Assembly (NCBI GenBank): GCA_017412765.1
Contig: JAFPWN010000025.1
Span: forward strand, 1 to 64,000
DNA length: 64,000 nucleotides
DNA from: Oscillospiraceae bacterium
Lineage (GTDB): Bacteria > Bacillota > Clostridia > Oscillospirales > Oscillospiraceae
Direction: 5' to 3'
The notes beneath the pieces are model-generated. The model worked only from the letters and a program-made list of their open reading frames with translations, did no database searches and was not told the origin of the DNA. Of this stretch, positions 7,990 through 22,900 are shown piece after piece. Numbering within the stretch: position 1 is the stretch's first letter; each line of letters opens with the position of its first letter. A program made the translations under genes and the position numbers.

Positions 7990-10900
7990 TTAGCCGAGCG
8001 TTCTTGCCGTTTCGAGCGGACGGAAGTCCGCGGAGAGGAAGAAGAGCTTGACTTGTGCTGCCTTGCGAAGTGCGGACAGGTCGGTATTCGCTGTCAACGT
8101 CAGACTCTGCGTCATCCGACCGCTTTCGTCGTAGACGGAAATTAGGATCTTGCCGAGATTGGCGTTCAGTTTGAATGCCAGCGCAATCGCGTCGGCGGTG
8201 TTAACCATGCCGTCTTCGTTGAAGTCGAAGTGCGTCGTATCAACAAGCGGATAGGCGCTGCTATCCATCGCCCAGCGCAGGAGTGCAATCACGTCGTCGG
8301 CGTTGGTAACGCCATCGCCGTTTACGTCTTCTTTCGCCAGCGCGGCGATCCGCATTGGCATACGCTTGCCGGACGGAGCTTGGATGTAGATGATCTGCTC
8401 CTCGTACGTCCGCTTCAAGGCGCCTTCAGCGATTTCCGAGCCGCCCTCTGCGGCAGTCCAAGCGGTGTAGCCCTCGTCCAGCGACAGCGCCTGCGCGGCG
8501 TTGTCGTAGGTCGCGCCTGCTGCCATGAGCGTCAGCGTGTGTGTCTTGCCGGAGGCGTCGACTGCCAGCGTGGCATTCAGCGCCTTATAGTTATCGGCGC
8601 TGACGGTGCAAGAATAGTTGCCCACGCCGATCAGCAGCAGCGCTTCGCCGTTCTCGTCGGTCTTCTGCTCGTCGCTGCCTTCCACATTGACGCTTGCACC
8701 GGAGATGGCTTTTCCGAAGTCGTCTTGCACGCGAATATAGGTTGCACTGCGGAACGATTTGTCCGCGGTGAGCGTGACGAACAGGTGATCTGCGGCTTCC
8801 GCAAAGGTCACATTACCGGATGCGGTTTTGTAACCCGCGGCGGTGACTTCGTAGCTGTAGCTTCCGTAGGGGATCAGCAGCGTAGCAACGCCGTTATCAC
8901 CCGTGATTGCGGCATGGCTTCCGACGGTCACTTTCGCGCCGGAAACAGCTGCATCTGCGGTGACGTTGACGGTTAGCGTCTTGCCTGCAACGAGAGGAAC
9001 ACCGATACTGCGCTGCGAAGCGGTGAACGTGGCGGTCGCGTCGATCGGCAGGTAGCCGTCCAGCAAAACTGTGTAGCGGTACGTGCCGGGTGCGACAGTG
9101 AAGGTTGCGTTGCCGTCATTATCCGTCGTGGCGTTCATGCCGTTGAGCGTGACGCTTGCGTTCGGCTTGCCAACGGCAATCACGACTTCGATGCCGCCGC
9201 CGACGATGACGGTGTAGCGCTCCTGCACCAAGCCGCCTTCACTTTCGGCGACGATGCGCACGGTATGCGTGCCTTCACCGAGCACTGTCTCGGGCGTGGC
9301 GGTGTAGGTGTAGCCGCTGACGTATGCGACGGTTGCTTTGCTGCCGCCTACATAGACGGTCGGCAGGCTCTTCAGCGCACTCTCGCGTTCCGTGACGGTG
9401 AACGTGATCTGCGCCACCGGACGATCCAGCAGAATGTCGGTTTGCGGAGAAACGAGCTGCACCTCCGGCGGTGTCTGGTCGCCGATCATGCGAACGATAA
9501 CAGGCACGGATTCGCCGACTGCACTCGTCTGACCGTTAGCGCCGACAGCCTGAGCATAGACCATCCACACACCGTTCTCGGTCGGACGGAAGCGCTGCGA
9601 GAAGTTGCCGTTTGCATCCGCGGCGGCGGAAGCAACCAGGTTGCCCTCTTCGGCTTCCGGCTCGGCGAGGAAGATATTGACCGTGCTGTTCGGATCCGTC
9701 CAGCCGGTGACGAGGATCATGCCGTCGTCCGTCTGCTCCGCGGTAATCGTGGGTGCATTTGGAACGGCGGTATCGACGAGCACAGAGACGGGGATCGCCA
9801 GCGAGTAACTGCTGTCGCCGTTGCGTGTCCAATCTAGGTTGGACAGCGTGGGCTTGAACTGCTCTGCCGTGACGGTGAGCGTGACCGTGCCACTGTAGGT
9901 ACCGGCTGCTGTTCCGGCAGTCGGACGGTAGACGAGCACGAGCTCTCTGCCGTCGCCGGCTTCCAGCGTGATTGCGCCGGTTACGGTTTCACCGCTTCTG
10001 CGGTCTTCCAGCTCGGGCGCGGGGATAGCGCCTGCGTCACCCGTCAGCATGGTGGCTTCGACGGTGACCGTCATGCCCTGCGTCAGTCCGGTTTCATAGA
10101 GCGCGAACGGCAGGGAGGCGCGCACACCGGTTTGCGTGACGCCGAACTCGTCTTCGTAGCTGTACGAGCCGGCAACGACGCCGGAGTACGGCATATCCAA
10201 GCCGAGCACCGCGCCGAGATCCGGCGTGACGACTGTGGAGAGATCATAGACGAACGCGGTATCGCCACTGTTCGTGACCTCGATCGTGTACGTTCCGCTC
10301 GCGTTGGCAATCAGGATGCAGTCCGCATCGTTGATCAGGGTGATTTCCTGCTGTTCGCCACTACCGGTGACGGTGAGGCTCATCGCATCGCCGGCGATCG
10401 CTGCGGCAAAGATGCGGAGTGAGTTGCCGCTCTCGACCGTGATCTCGGTGCGCTGCGTTTCGCCCGCAGCAAGCTCGCCGCCGAGCGGCTGGCTCGCCTT
10501 GCCGTTCGTGCGCAGGTAATCCAGCGTGTCCGCCATGCCGACATTGAAGTGCGTTATGTACGGACCGAAGGTCGGTGCAATCGTCATGGTTTCGGCCTCG
10601 GATGCGGCGAACGTGAAGACCGCTGTGTAGCCGCCCATATCGCGGAGCATATTGACGGGGAGGAACAGGTCGGCGGTAAATGCTGCCGTCTGACCCGGCT
10701 CGACCGTACGAGAGCCCATGGAGCGGGAGGTGACGAGACCGAAGCTGTCGTAGATCTCGACCGTAGGCGCGACCGTGACGCTGCCGACGTGCTCGTTGAG
10801 CACGGTGAGCGCGGCGGTGGCGGTGCCGCCGATGCTGTCGGCTTCCACCGCGAGGTCTGCCACGTCTGCTGTGACCAGCGTGATCGGCAGCTCGGGGTCG

Positions 10901-13900
10901 ATTTTGCGCCAGCGTTCCATCGTTTCAAAGACGTTCTTCAAATCGGTGGCGATGTACGCCTCCTTCGAGAGCATCAAATCGGTGGAAATGGCGAGATCTG
11001 CGACGGTTGCCGCGAGGTTCTGGAGATTGGCGTCGTCCACCTGATCCATCGCCTTGACATAGTCCTCCGTGCCGAAGAGCTTATCGGACAAGCCGGTGAA
11101 GACGGATACGGCGACGTTGCCGCTCATCAGGCCCATGATCGTACCGGTCATGGACATGATGCTCTCCAGCTCGCGGAGCTGGTTGAGGTTGTAGCGTGCG
11201 GCGACGTTGTTGTAGCCCTCCGCCAGCAGGCGGTCGACTTCGACTTGCGCCTTGTAGACGTCGCCGAGCGTAATCTCATTTGCGGTGAGATTCAAGCCGC
11301 TAATGCTGTAGCTCCAAAGACTGCGGTAGCGTCCCACGCGGCTTGCGGGGATCAGCTCGCCGTTCGGGTAACGCACCATGGCGTCGATCGCGGTGTTCAG
11401 GCCCTTCACGTACGCAAGAAGCTGCGAAGAGGGGTAGTAGCCGGTGAGCTGCGTTCTGCCGTACTTATAGGAGTTCAGCAGTTCGATGATCTCCTTGATC
11501 GTGGTTTCCGTATTCTCCTGAATGTGATACACGTTCGTATGCGCACCCACGGAGGCGTCATGCGCCGCCTCGATATTGGCGCGGTAGTCCGAAGCGCCGG
11601 TTAGGAGGATCTCATTGTAGTTCTTCTGCAGCAGATCGCGGTCGACAATGTCCATCGGGAGGATCTTGACGGCGGCAGTTGCAATATACTGCCGTTTTTC
11701 CTCTTTGGAGCCGTCAATGGGATACCCGCTGTTGAATTCGACCTTGAACCAATCATAGGCGGGAGGATCGGAGCCGAAGAACTCGATGAGAATTTCACTT
11801 GCTACACCGCCGTCTTTAATTTCGCCGCGCTCCAGCTTATTGATGACGTTGCCGATGCCGAGCACCATGTCGGGCAAGCTATCTTTGACGTTCACCAATG
11901 CGCTGCTGTCGGCGATGGTCCATGTGTCAACGATGTCGCTGAACGGGCGTTTCGCCAGTTCGAGCATGCTGTCCTTCAGCGCGGATCTGCCTGCCTGCAG
12001 TGCTGCCAGCCGCTCTTCCGCGGAGGCGTTGGGATCGTAGCCGATGGTCTCGTAGAGGTTGGCGGTGATTGCTTCGATCGCCTTTGCCTGCTCGCCGACC
12101 TCACCGGCACTGCCGACCATGTCTTCCATCTTCGAGGCGGCGGTTTTCATGTCGTTCGCCTGCGTTTCAAAGGCAGCCAAGCCCTTGAGCTGCGAGAGTC
12201 GTGTTGCGATCGCCGTGACCGCAGGTACCAACTGGGTTTCCGCGGCGGCGATGTACGCGTTCATCTTGATGGAGATCACGTTGGAGGAATAGCCGCTGTA
12301 ATCGCCGTCGGCATCCTCTGCCGCGCCGCTTACGGTCTCCAACAGATCGTCACCCTTGCTCTTGAGCTCTGCCGCTTCGGCAAGCAGCTTGGCGGCTTCT
12401 TCCATGTTAACGCGCGCGATCTTCGTGTTTTCCAGCCGCCAGACCGAGTCGGTTGCATTCATTGCGGTATCGATTGCCGTGGTTGCGGCTTTCAGCTTTT
12501 CGGCCGCCTTGCGGTTGAGCTGCAGATACTGTGTAAAGGTTTCGTTGAGCGTCGTGTAGGACTGCAGCGCCAGCACGGCTGCCTCGGCATCCTGATAGGT
12601 GTCGTATGCCGAAACGAAGTCCAGCGGGAGATAATCGAGCAGCCACGAGGCGTCCTCGCCGAGCAGCAGATCCCAAATCTCGAGCTTGGCGTTTTCGAGA
12701 TAATCGCTGAGCGTCAGCATGGTCTTCAGCTGCGCGGGGTCGTGCAGCAGCTCATTGAGCTTCTGGACTTCCTCAACCTTTTCCTTGACCTTGTCGGGAA
12801 TGCCGGAAATATCCTTCACGCTCACATAGAGCGAGACCAGTTTGGCGAGGATGGAATAGCACTCGCCGATTGCGATCGCCTGACGCAACCGCACGGAGTA
12901 GTCGTAGTAGTCCGCAAACGAACGTCCGAGCTCCGAAGCGGTCTTGTCCGTCAGCAGCGTGATGTTGTTGCTCAAGATCCCCAGCTCTTCGATGAGCGCG
13001 TCGAGATCGTCCTGCGTCTTTTTGTCGCGCAGGTTTTCCATTTTCATCGGCGCGATGACAATCGTTCCCTCGTTCTTCGTGGTGATGGGGATCGAGGGCA
13101 GTGCCGCCAGCTTGCCGAGGGACACCTCCTGCGCACTGGTGAGCTTGCCGAGGATCGCCAGATCATAGGTGATTTCCGCAGTATCGCCGGAGCGAAGTCT
13201 GTCGATGACCACGGAGTCAAAGTCCACGCTCTTGCCGCGGACAACCTTGCCCTTCGTCGTTGAGACGCCCACGATCTTCATATCGAAGCCCGTGTTGGGC
13301 ACTGCCGGTGTGCCGAGCGTGAAGTTTGTCGCGTCGCCGGCGCCGAGGTTGGTGACAGTTGCGCGCAGGACAAAGTGCGTTTTGCTCAGCTGTTCCAGAT
13401 CGTAACTGACGTAGATCTTGGGTTGTTGTTTTACCTCGTATTCGCGCACGCCGCTGACGAAGGTATGCTCCTGACCGTCCTGCATGAAGCTACCTTCAAT
13501 GCGGGCGTAGAGCTTGTTGAACTTGGTCAGCTGCTTCAGATACGGCGCAAGTGTTTCATCGAGCTGCAGGAAGGATGTGAATGCGTTGGCAAAGTCGTCG
13601 AGGCGGAAGAGGTATTCGATATCCAAATATCCGCCCGGCGCAATGGTGGTGCAATCCACGCGGCTGCCGTTAATGGTGTATTCTCCACCGGTGACGGTGA
13701 TCGTCAGCGGCGGATTCAGCACGAGTCCGCCGGGCTGCAGCTGCCCATCTGCGCCGTACGGCGCGTCGGAGAGCACCAAGCGTACGGTGACATCCTCCAT
13801 CGGATGCATCGGCGACGGGTTGGTCAGTTTCATATCCAAACGGGTGATCTGACCCTCATAGCCAGCTTCGGCGCCAAAGCCGAAGCTCAGACCGACGTCG

Positions 13901-16900
13901 GTGTTATCGTCCGGCAGCTGCGGCGTTTCAACCTGAATCGCATGCAGGAAGCCGGTGGAATACGCCATCGTTGCCGTTCTGCCGGACGCCGGCGCAAATG
14001 CCGGCTCGACGGAAACCTTTTGCTCCAGCTCGGGGTAGATATCATAGATATCGCCGTACTGCTGACCTATGTAATTGCCGTTCTCGTCATACGGGCTCTG
14101 CTCGCCCGCCGAGACAAGATAATCCGGCGCGACGTAATGTACCCGCACGGGCACGCGCGTTTCCACGGTCTTGCCGTTGTCGGCGCGCACGCCGCTTGCC
14201 AGCAGCGTGAAGTCGAAGCTGTACGGCAGTTCGCCATAGTAGAGCGGCACGCGGTCGGACGGCGTGAAGTTGCCGTTCACGCGGTAGATGCCGCTGTGGG
14301 TCGCTTCGTCGTAGCTGACTTCCGTGAATTTTCCTTCCGCCGTGGGATCGTTGGCGGCGATATAGGCGTCGATCTCCTCACGCGTGGTTTCTGCGGGGAA
14401 GGAGATGGCATATTCGCCGTCGTTTTCGGTCTCGCTGATCGTCGCATGGCGGAAGAACTGCTCGAGGTCGAGCGTCCAAACGACGTCAAAGACTTCACCT
14501 GGGGCAAGCGTTGCGACCTTGCGCACCGGCGTCAAGCTGCCATTCACGCTGAATGCCACGGCGTCTGCCGGCATATTTGCGCTCATGTCGGTAATGCGGA
14601 CGGTGACGCCTTCGATCTTGGCGCCTGCGGCGTCGGGATCCTTGAACGAGATCTTGTTTTGCAGTTTGCCGCTCTGATAATAGAACTGCTTTTCATCCGC
14701 AATGAAGTTCGGCAGCAGCTGCGGCTCGCCGCTCTCTGCGACCAGCTTCGCCTGATAGACGAGATTGCTGTAGTTCGGCGATGCGGCGGAGGTCGAGCGC
14801 ATGTCGGCGAGCGTCGACTCGTCCACCGAGAAGGTGAACAACTGACGACTCAGCGTGACGATGCGCGGCGTTCTGTCGATAACTGCCGCGACGGAGATCG
14901 CGGAGGTCAGCGTCGCATGCGACGCGGCTGTGACCTTCAGCGTGTAGTCGCCCGACGGGATGTTCTCAAAGGTGACGAGTCCTTCCTCATCGGTGACGGC
15001 GTCGAAGCGAACGGGATCCTTGCTCTCACTGAGACCGATCAGGGTGACCGCTGCATCTTTCAGCAGCACGTTGTCTTGGTCGCGCACCTCAAAGACCGTC
15101 GTGCCCACGAGTCCGGCGCCGACCGATACGAGAATCGGTACGGTGATCGGCTCGGAGAGGGAATCGGAAGTAATCGTAACCGTGCCCTTGTAGATGCCGG
15201 TTGCACAGCTCTCCGCCGGGGAGACGCTGACGACCAGCGACAGGCTACCCTGCGGATCGCGGATGGAATATCCGCGGTTGACCGGCTGGAGGACTGCCTC
15301 GTCGTCCGCACCCTGCACGGTGACGAACGGCAGATCGCACGTTGCGCTCACGCCGACGATCGGCGCAGTGCCGACGTTGGTCAGGCGAATGACAGAGCTC
15401 GCCGCGTCGCCCTGACGGATCGACAGCGCCATACTCTTTGCTTGCAGCTCGTCGGACACGTTTTCCGTGTTGCCGATGACGGTGAAGTCAGCGATGGCGC
15501 GCGCTTCCACGCAGGTGACCGTGACGGTCTGTTTGACGCTGCCGCTTTGCACGGTGATCTTGTATTCACCCGGCGCCAGCGTGTTCGACGCTGTGAAGGC
15601 GATGCGCACATCCTCACCGGAGGCGGCTGTCAAGTTGCCGTTCGGCGAGGAAGCGACGGTGTAGGTCAAGCCGTTCGGTAGACCTGTGACCGTGATCGCG
15701 TCGACGGTCGCGGCGGTGACGCCCGGGTTGTTCAGGTAGCCGGAAAGCACCGTTTCGTAGCCCTGCGTGACGGTGAGCTGATCGTCGAGCGCGAGATGCA
15801 GACCGTCCACATAGAACGCCACGCGATCAGACAGATGCGTCACGTCGCCGTAGACGGCGCTCGCACGGAGCGAGAACGCGCCGCCCACGCCCTCGGGCAG
15901 GGTCATTTCGCAGGTGAAGCTTCCGTTGGCGGTTGTCATGGCGGTGAACGTGAAGCGGTCGCTGCCGACAGCGGTGACGGTTACCGGTACGCCGGCGATA
16001 CCGACGCCTGCCGGTGTCTTGACGGCGCCGGTCACGGCAATCGTCTCGCCAATGTTGTATCTCTGCTGGTCGGTGTTGCCGAGCGTGACGCGGAAGTCCT
16101 CCGCTACGGTGAACGTGGAAGTCAGCGTCTGCGCCAGCGCGCCGAACGATGCCGAGCAGGTGAGGGTATAGTTGCCGACCGCGTCTGCGGTGGTGCTTCC
16201 GGTGTAGGTGCCGGTGGCAGCATCATAGGTCAAGGCAACCTCTTTTTCGTTCACGGTCGCTGTGATCGAATCGACCGCAATCGGGCGGTAGACAGCGCTG
16301 CTGGAGAAGGCGGAAACGGAGATCAGCACCGTGTCGCCCACGCAGTAGGCGCTGCTTTCCGCGCCGCCGGTCAAGACCAGACCCGGTGCGACGGTGAGCG
16401 TCTTCGATACGCTGGCAAGACCGCGGTTTTCCAAGACCAGCTTGGATTCCGCGTCGGCAAAGACGCGAAGCATCACATCGCCGCTCTGCTCCGCCGTCCA
16501 CGGGAAGACGAAGCTTGTGCTTTCGCCTGCGGCAAGGGATTCGCACGTTTCCGTGCCGACCCGCTTGGCACCGACATAGAGCGCGATGGCAAACGGCTCG
16601 TCAACCGAGCGGTCACCGCTGTTTTTCAGCGTGACGGTCGTTTGCGCCGCATCGCCGTAGCGCGCTGCGCCGATGGTGGCGACGTCCGTGATCTCAAGAA
16701 TTGTGGCGCTGACGCTCAACGGTTCAGCCAAGGTCAGCGTCGAGCGGTTGTTGCCCTCGGCGCGTTCGGTAAGCGTCTCATAGGCGTCCGCGACCGCGGA
16801 GATTGTGGAAACGGAGATAGCGGGATCCTGCCAGAGCATGCTGACAAGTTCGCTTTCGCCCGCCTTGATGGTGTGCGTTTCCGCCGTGCCGATCAGGCGG

Positions 16901-19900
16901 TTTCCGGCGTAAAACGCAACCGTGGTGGGTAGCACCGCGTCGCCGGGACCGAGGTTTTCAACGAGCGCGCTCAGAACGATGTTCTGACCCGGCGCAACCG
17001 TCGAGCCGTTCAGACTACTGGTGAGCTCCTTGACCACAAGATCGGGGTAGCGCACTACAATCTGGGTGTAGTCGAGCTGCGCGGTGTTGTTGGTTTCGTC
17101 CAGCTCTACGACGGCGGAGATCGGTCCGTCGGCGACGAGCTTGAGCGTATGCGCGCCGCTTTCGACGGGACGCCAGACGAATTTGACCGTCTCCACGGCG
17201 CTTGCGCTGAGGCTTTCGATCAGCTGCGAGCCGACCAGCGTGTCGTTGTCGTACAGCAGCACCTTGAAGCTGCCTGCCGCGGTCGAGCCGATGTTCTTCA
17301 CGACCGCGCTCACGTCGATGCTCTGACCCCACGAGACTGTGTCGCCGTCGGTCAGACTTGCGGTGAAGCTCGTCACGGCGAGATCGGCAAAGTCGGTGGC
17401 AGAGCCATGCAGTACGGCGTCGCGGCGGTTGTTGTCGTAGTTGACCTCGCGGATGTTTCTGCCGACGTCGTTGACGACTGCGCTGATCTTCTGCGCGCCG
17501 CCGATCGCCTTAAAGCTGAACGATACCGCCGTTGTTGCGCCGACTGCCAAATCGCCGGTAACTTCCTTACATCCGATAAATGTATCGTTCTGATAGAAGC
17601 CGATGAGATAGTGCGCGTCTTCGCCGGTAGAGGTCAAGCCGCCGTCGTTCGGCAGCGTGCCGTTTTGGATCGTGGCGGTGACGGTGACGGTTTCGCCGTC
17701 GGACGGGGCGCTATTCGAGAACGCCAGCCCGTTCACAAAGAGGTCGGGACAATCCGCCAGCACCGTGACCTGGATCTCGGAGAAATAGTTGTATTCCGTC
17801 TTTGTGGCGGCGATGATCTCATCGGTCACCTTGTCGCGCGAGTACGGATAGGTGGTGGAGAGATTGTTGTCGGACACATAGAGGGAAGCACGGTAGGTGC
17901 CTGCCTTCTGATAGGTGTGCGTCGGCGTGGGACCGAAGCCGCTTTCGCCGTCGCCGAAGTCCCAAACGAAGGAGGCAATGTAGCCGTCCTTGTCATACGA
18001 GGCGCTGCCGTCGAAGCGGACGGGCTGACCCATGACGGCGTTAGCAATATCCGCGCCGGCGTGGCTGTACGGCAGATCGTTGATGACTGCCTTTGCCGAC
18101 AGCGTGGTGATCAGCTTGCCGCCGTTTTCGTGCAGCTCTGCCGTGATCGTGTAGGTCGTGCCCTTTTGCGGTACCCAGTCACTGCAGTAGACCGGCACGA
18201 CGGCATACGGCTGGACCTTCGCAACAGTGATGTCGCCGCTGCGGAATTCCGGCGTATCGCTGCCATTCGGCGTGGCGGTGAAGACCACATAGCCGTTCAG
18301 CACGTCGCGGCTGCGGTTGTCAATCGTTGCCATCAGGCGAACGTCGGTATCACCCACATCGGGATTGATGCCGGTGTCGTAGAACGCTTCTTCCTTCAGG
18401 TAATAGCCGGTCGTTCCGCGACCGAGCTGGATCGCGCCCTCCGTAAAGGGCTCGACCTCGACATAGACGAAGCGAGAGTAGTTGACGTCCTTGAGCTGTG
18501 CAGCGTTGCCGAAGACGATAGTATAGTCGGCGGGAGCGTATTGCACGTTATGAGAAGCATCGTATGCGGTCGGGATCTCGTCGAAAATATAGATGTAGCC
18601 GAAGTCCTTCCAATAGTTGCCCGCGGAGATCGTCCGCGTCGTGCTGCCGAAGCGTGCACTGACGGCAGAGATTGCGCCGCAGCCCTCGGGCTCGGGGATC
18701 ATCAATACCTGATACCGCGCCGAAGTGCTCTTTGCGGCAGGCACGTGGACGATCATATCCGTTCCGTTATACGCCTCCGTTACGCTGAGCGAATCGGGCA
18801 CGTAGATCGGAACGCGCAGACCGCTGGAGAGATCGAGCAGGTAGTCGACAAATCCGGTCAGTCCCTCGTTCACGAGTGTCAGACCGCCCTTGCCGTCCTC
18901 GGAGGCAAGCACGCCGTCTTTGCCGATGATGGCAGTATGCACGGCGGTGATCAGCGGGTTGAGTTGCACGCCCTTGTAATCCTTGTGCGTCAGCGTTGCC
19001 TTGAACTCGCGGAATTCGCCCTCGTAGGGCTCCTCCGACGCCGGCATATTCCAGCGCACCGTCCAGTAGCCGCTGACCTTGCCGGGCACTATATCCCATT
19101 CGCCCGTTTGCTCGTTAAACTCGCGCGTGGCGGCGGGGACGTTGCCGAATGCGAGCTTGAACTCGCTGCCGGACTGGCTGCCGAAAGAGCTTTCCAAAAT
19201 CTCAAAGTCGGTGATCATGCCGCTCTGGTTGGACTCGATCTTGAGTTGCCCGGAGTTGATATTCAGGTTCATCGCTTCGCCGAAGCCGTAGTTTTCCACG
19301 GTCACACCGAGACGGAACGGCGTATTGGAGAGAATGTTGTGCGGGACGAAGTAGTTCAGCTCCAGCTGTGGTTGCGGCAGGATCGTGATCGGCACACCCT
19401 CGGTTTCCGTCTGCACAAGCTGCCCGTAAACATAGTAGGAAACTAGCGCCGAGGCATAGTATGTCTTGCCCTCGGGATCGGTGCCGCCCAAGCCGCTGCC
19501 GGGGATGATCTGCCACGTGGCGGTCAGGCTGCTGCCGGAGGCGAGGCTGCCGTTACCGTCCACGTCGGCGATACCCTGCAAGCCGGTGGCGATAATGAAG
19601 TTCTTGCTGCTGACGTCGACGCCGTTTTCGTCCTTCACGAGTACGTCGACGCGGAGATTGTTCAGCGCCGAGGTGGGATAGCCGTTGGTGACTTTGAGCG
19701 TGGCGTCGAATGCCTGACGTTCCAGCGTCGCCGTCTGATCAAGGCTCAGCTTGACGATCTCATAGACGGAGCCGCCGTCCTGCTCGAGCTCTTTTTCTTT
19801 GTCGATGCGCTCGGGCGCGATGTAGCGGATCTCCTCCATCTGCCCCTCGGGGAGCTGGAGCGTTTCTTCAACGGTCTTGTTGTCATTCTCCGGCAGGCGG

Positions 19901-22900
19901 ACGGCAACGGTGACCGGCGTGGTGCTCGGGTTGTAGAGCGGAAGGTTACCTGTGATCATCGGCGCCGGATCGACGGGCAGACCGGTATCCGGGTCGAAGG
20001 AGACATACGAGCCTTCCAGTTTGATATAGTTCGCGGCGAGCCACGCAGCGTTGGTGCCGTAGGGGAGTTGGTAGACGCCGGGCTGGACCAGCAGACGGAT
20101 GCGCGCGCTGGACTGCGCGGCGATCTCGCCGATGTAGCCGCCGCCGACGATGCTGATGCCGGTGTCGCTCTTATCCTGACGGACAACCGAAGCGACAACG
20201 TCAGTCAGCGCGATCAGGCCGGTGTTGACGACGTTGGCTTCGACGTAGACCGGCTCGGTGACATTCTTCGGAATGTTTACCCACGGCGGGTTGAAGCCGA
20301 ACGACGGTGTCGGGATATGTGCGCCGAAGGTGAGCTCCAGCTTGATCTCATATTCGTCCACGATCGTGGTGGGGACGACCGTCCATTCGATCTGAACGGG
20401 GAGATTCTTCATCGTGATCTCGGTGAACGGCGCGCCGACGGACGGCATGATCTCACATTCGCCGACGTACTTTTCGCGTCCGGTCGCGGTGATCACAAGG
20501 TCATAGACGCCGAGAGGCTTGTCGTAGAGCTGTGCGATGCCGTTTTCGTCAGTGCGGGCGGAGAAGCTCTCATAGTAGGTGCTCTCCACGCCGCCGGTCA
20601 TGCTGGTGTATTCGTCGCGCGAAATCAGCGTTACGGTGGCATTCGAAACGAGCGTGCCCACGTCGTCGGAGACGCGCAGCGAGATGCCGCCGGTCTTGAG
20701 CGCAGTCACTTCCGCGCTGAGTCCGACGTTGGCGTAGAACTTGCCGGTCGCATCGGAGATCACGAGCGTATCCTGATACTGACCGAGATTGACCGCTTCG
20801 CCGGGCGCGAACGACACGGTGACGGTCGTGCTCTCGTTGGGCAGCAGCGTCGTCTTACCGAAAGCGCCTGCCGTGACCCACGGAATGCTCGCCGGCGTCG
20901 TGACTTTCAGCCCGTTCAGCGTGCCTTTGCCCTTGTTCGTAATCGTCAGCACGCGGCTGACCACGTCGCCGGGGTTAATGCCGATAGCGACGGACTTTTG
21001 ATCCGACACGGGGATCGGCGTGGCGGGCACGATATTCAGATGGACGTTGCTCTTTGCGAACGCGCCTTCGTTGGTGGAGAAGACAATTTCAAAGTCCGCC
21101 GTCTCGGAGCAGCCGAGCGACGCAGAGACATTGAGCCGCACGGAAGCAGTCGCGCCCTGCGCAAGTGTGCGCGGCAGCGTGCTGAGGTCGAGCGACGCGG
21201 AAATGCCGCTGCCGGACTTCTGCACGAGCGACGCGGTCAGCCCCGTGAGCGAGGCGCCGTCGGAATTCTTCGGGGCGGGGTAGCGCACGGTGATGTCCTT
21301 CGAGAACTGCGAGTTCTCGGAGGCGGCGATCGTCAGATTGGCGGGCGAGGCGGCAAGGCCCCAAACCTGGACAGAGGTCGACGCGCCGGTGCCCATCATC
21401 TTTTCGTAGCCGTAGGCGTTGATGACCCATGTGCCCGCTTCGCCGGTGAACGGCGTAAAGATGTCGGAGTAGGCGCCGTTGTCATCGGTCTGAACAAAGA
21501 TGATCTCCTCCGCCTGATAGCGCATCAAGATCTCTTTGCCGTTTTCATCGGTGGTTTGGATCGGCTCTTTCAGCGCGGGCATGAGTTGGTAATCCAGCAC
21601 GACGCGCTCGTTCTTGACCGGCGTGCCGTCGGAATAGCGGAACGTGCCGTTGACGTAGAGGCTCTCGCCGAGCTGATAGGTCTGCTTGTTGGTTTCCACG
21701 GTGACGTTGCCCGACTGCACGATCTTTACGTTCGTGGTGGGCGCTGTGACGGTGTCCGCGCCGCAGCTGCCGGTGAAGTCGAGCTGATACGTGCCGGAGG
21801 AGAGCTCACTACCGATCGGCACATCTACGGTAAAGCAGCCGGAAACATAGTCATAGCGTAGCCAGCCTTCGCGACCGCCGACGATCTCGCCGTTGCGCGT
21901 GAGCGTGTAGTACACCGCGCCGTCCTCGTTGGGGGTAATCGGCACGTTCGGATCGGCGGAGTGGCGAAGATCCGCGGTGAGCGTGATCTTCTCTTCACTC
22001 GTGGAGAACAGAACGGCGAGGAAATCATCGTCCTGATCCTTTTCGGAGGGGTGCGTGACCATGGTCAGCGCCTCGTTCACGGGTATGACCGAGGTCCAAC
22101 TGCGGGAGGTGCCTGCCGCCGGCGCGTCCATCTTGAGCTCGCCGTAGCTATCCGCCACGATGCGAACGGTGTGGTTGCCGCCGGATTTCGGCGTCCAGGT
22201 GAGGACGACCGGCACGGTGCTGAAGCCGCGGATGCCGTCAATCGCGGCGCCGCTGACTGCCTGACCGTCAACATACAGACCGACGTTGAAGCGCTTGAAG
22301 GCACTGGCAACATTGTTGTTGGTGACGGTGACGAGGAAGCTCACGGGTTTGCCGGCTTCCGCACGGAGCGGGGAATAGGAGACGTTCGTCACGCAGACGT
22401 TCGGATAGATGATATCCAGCCGCGGCAGCGTGATTTCACGTTCGGTGGTGCTGTCGGGATCGGTCACGGCGTGCTGCGGATCGACGATCACGCCGAGCTT
22501 GTGGCTGCCCTCGAGCGCCGACCACTTCGCCTGCACTTCCTTGATCTCGCCCGCACCGATGCCGTCCACGGTGACGGTGCGGAAAATGTTGCCGTCCATC
22601 GTGAAGCTCACGCGGAACGAGTCGGTGACGTTCACGGGGCTGACGTTTGTCAGCTTGGCGGTGAAGAGCAGGGATGTGCCGTCCGTCAGCGTCGTTTCCG
22701 TCGGACGCCACGTGACGTCGGTGACTTCCAGCTCGGGATAGTAGACGGTGAACGCGTCGGTCGTGACGGCGATGATGTTGTTTTCGGTGTTCGTTTCGAT
22801 GAGGCAGGGGTTGAGATCGTCCGCGCGAACCTCAACGCGATGCGCGCCAATCTGCGGCGTCACGGCGAAGCTCAACGTCATGCTCTGCTCGGGGTTGAGC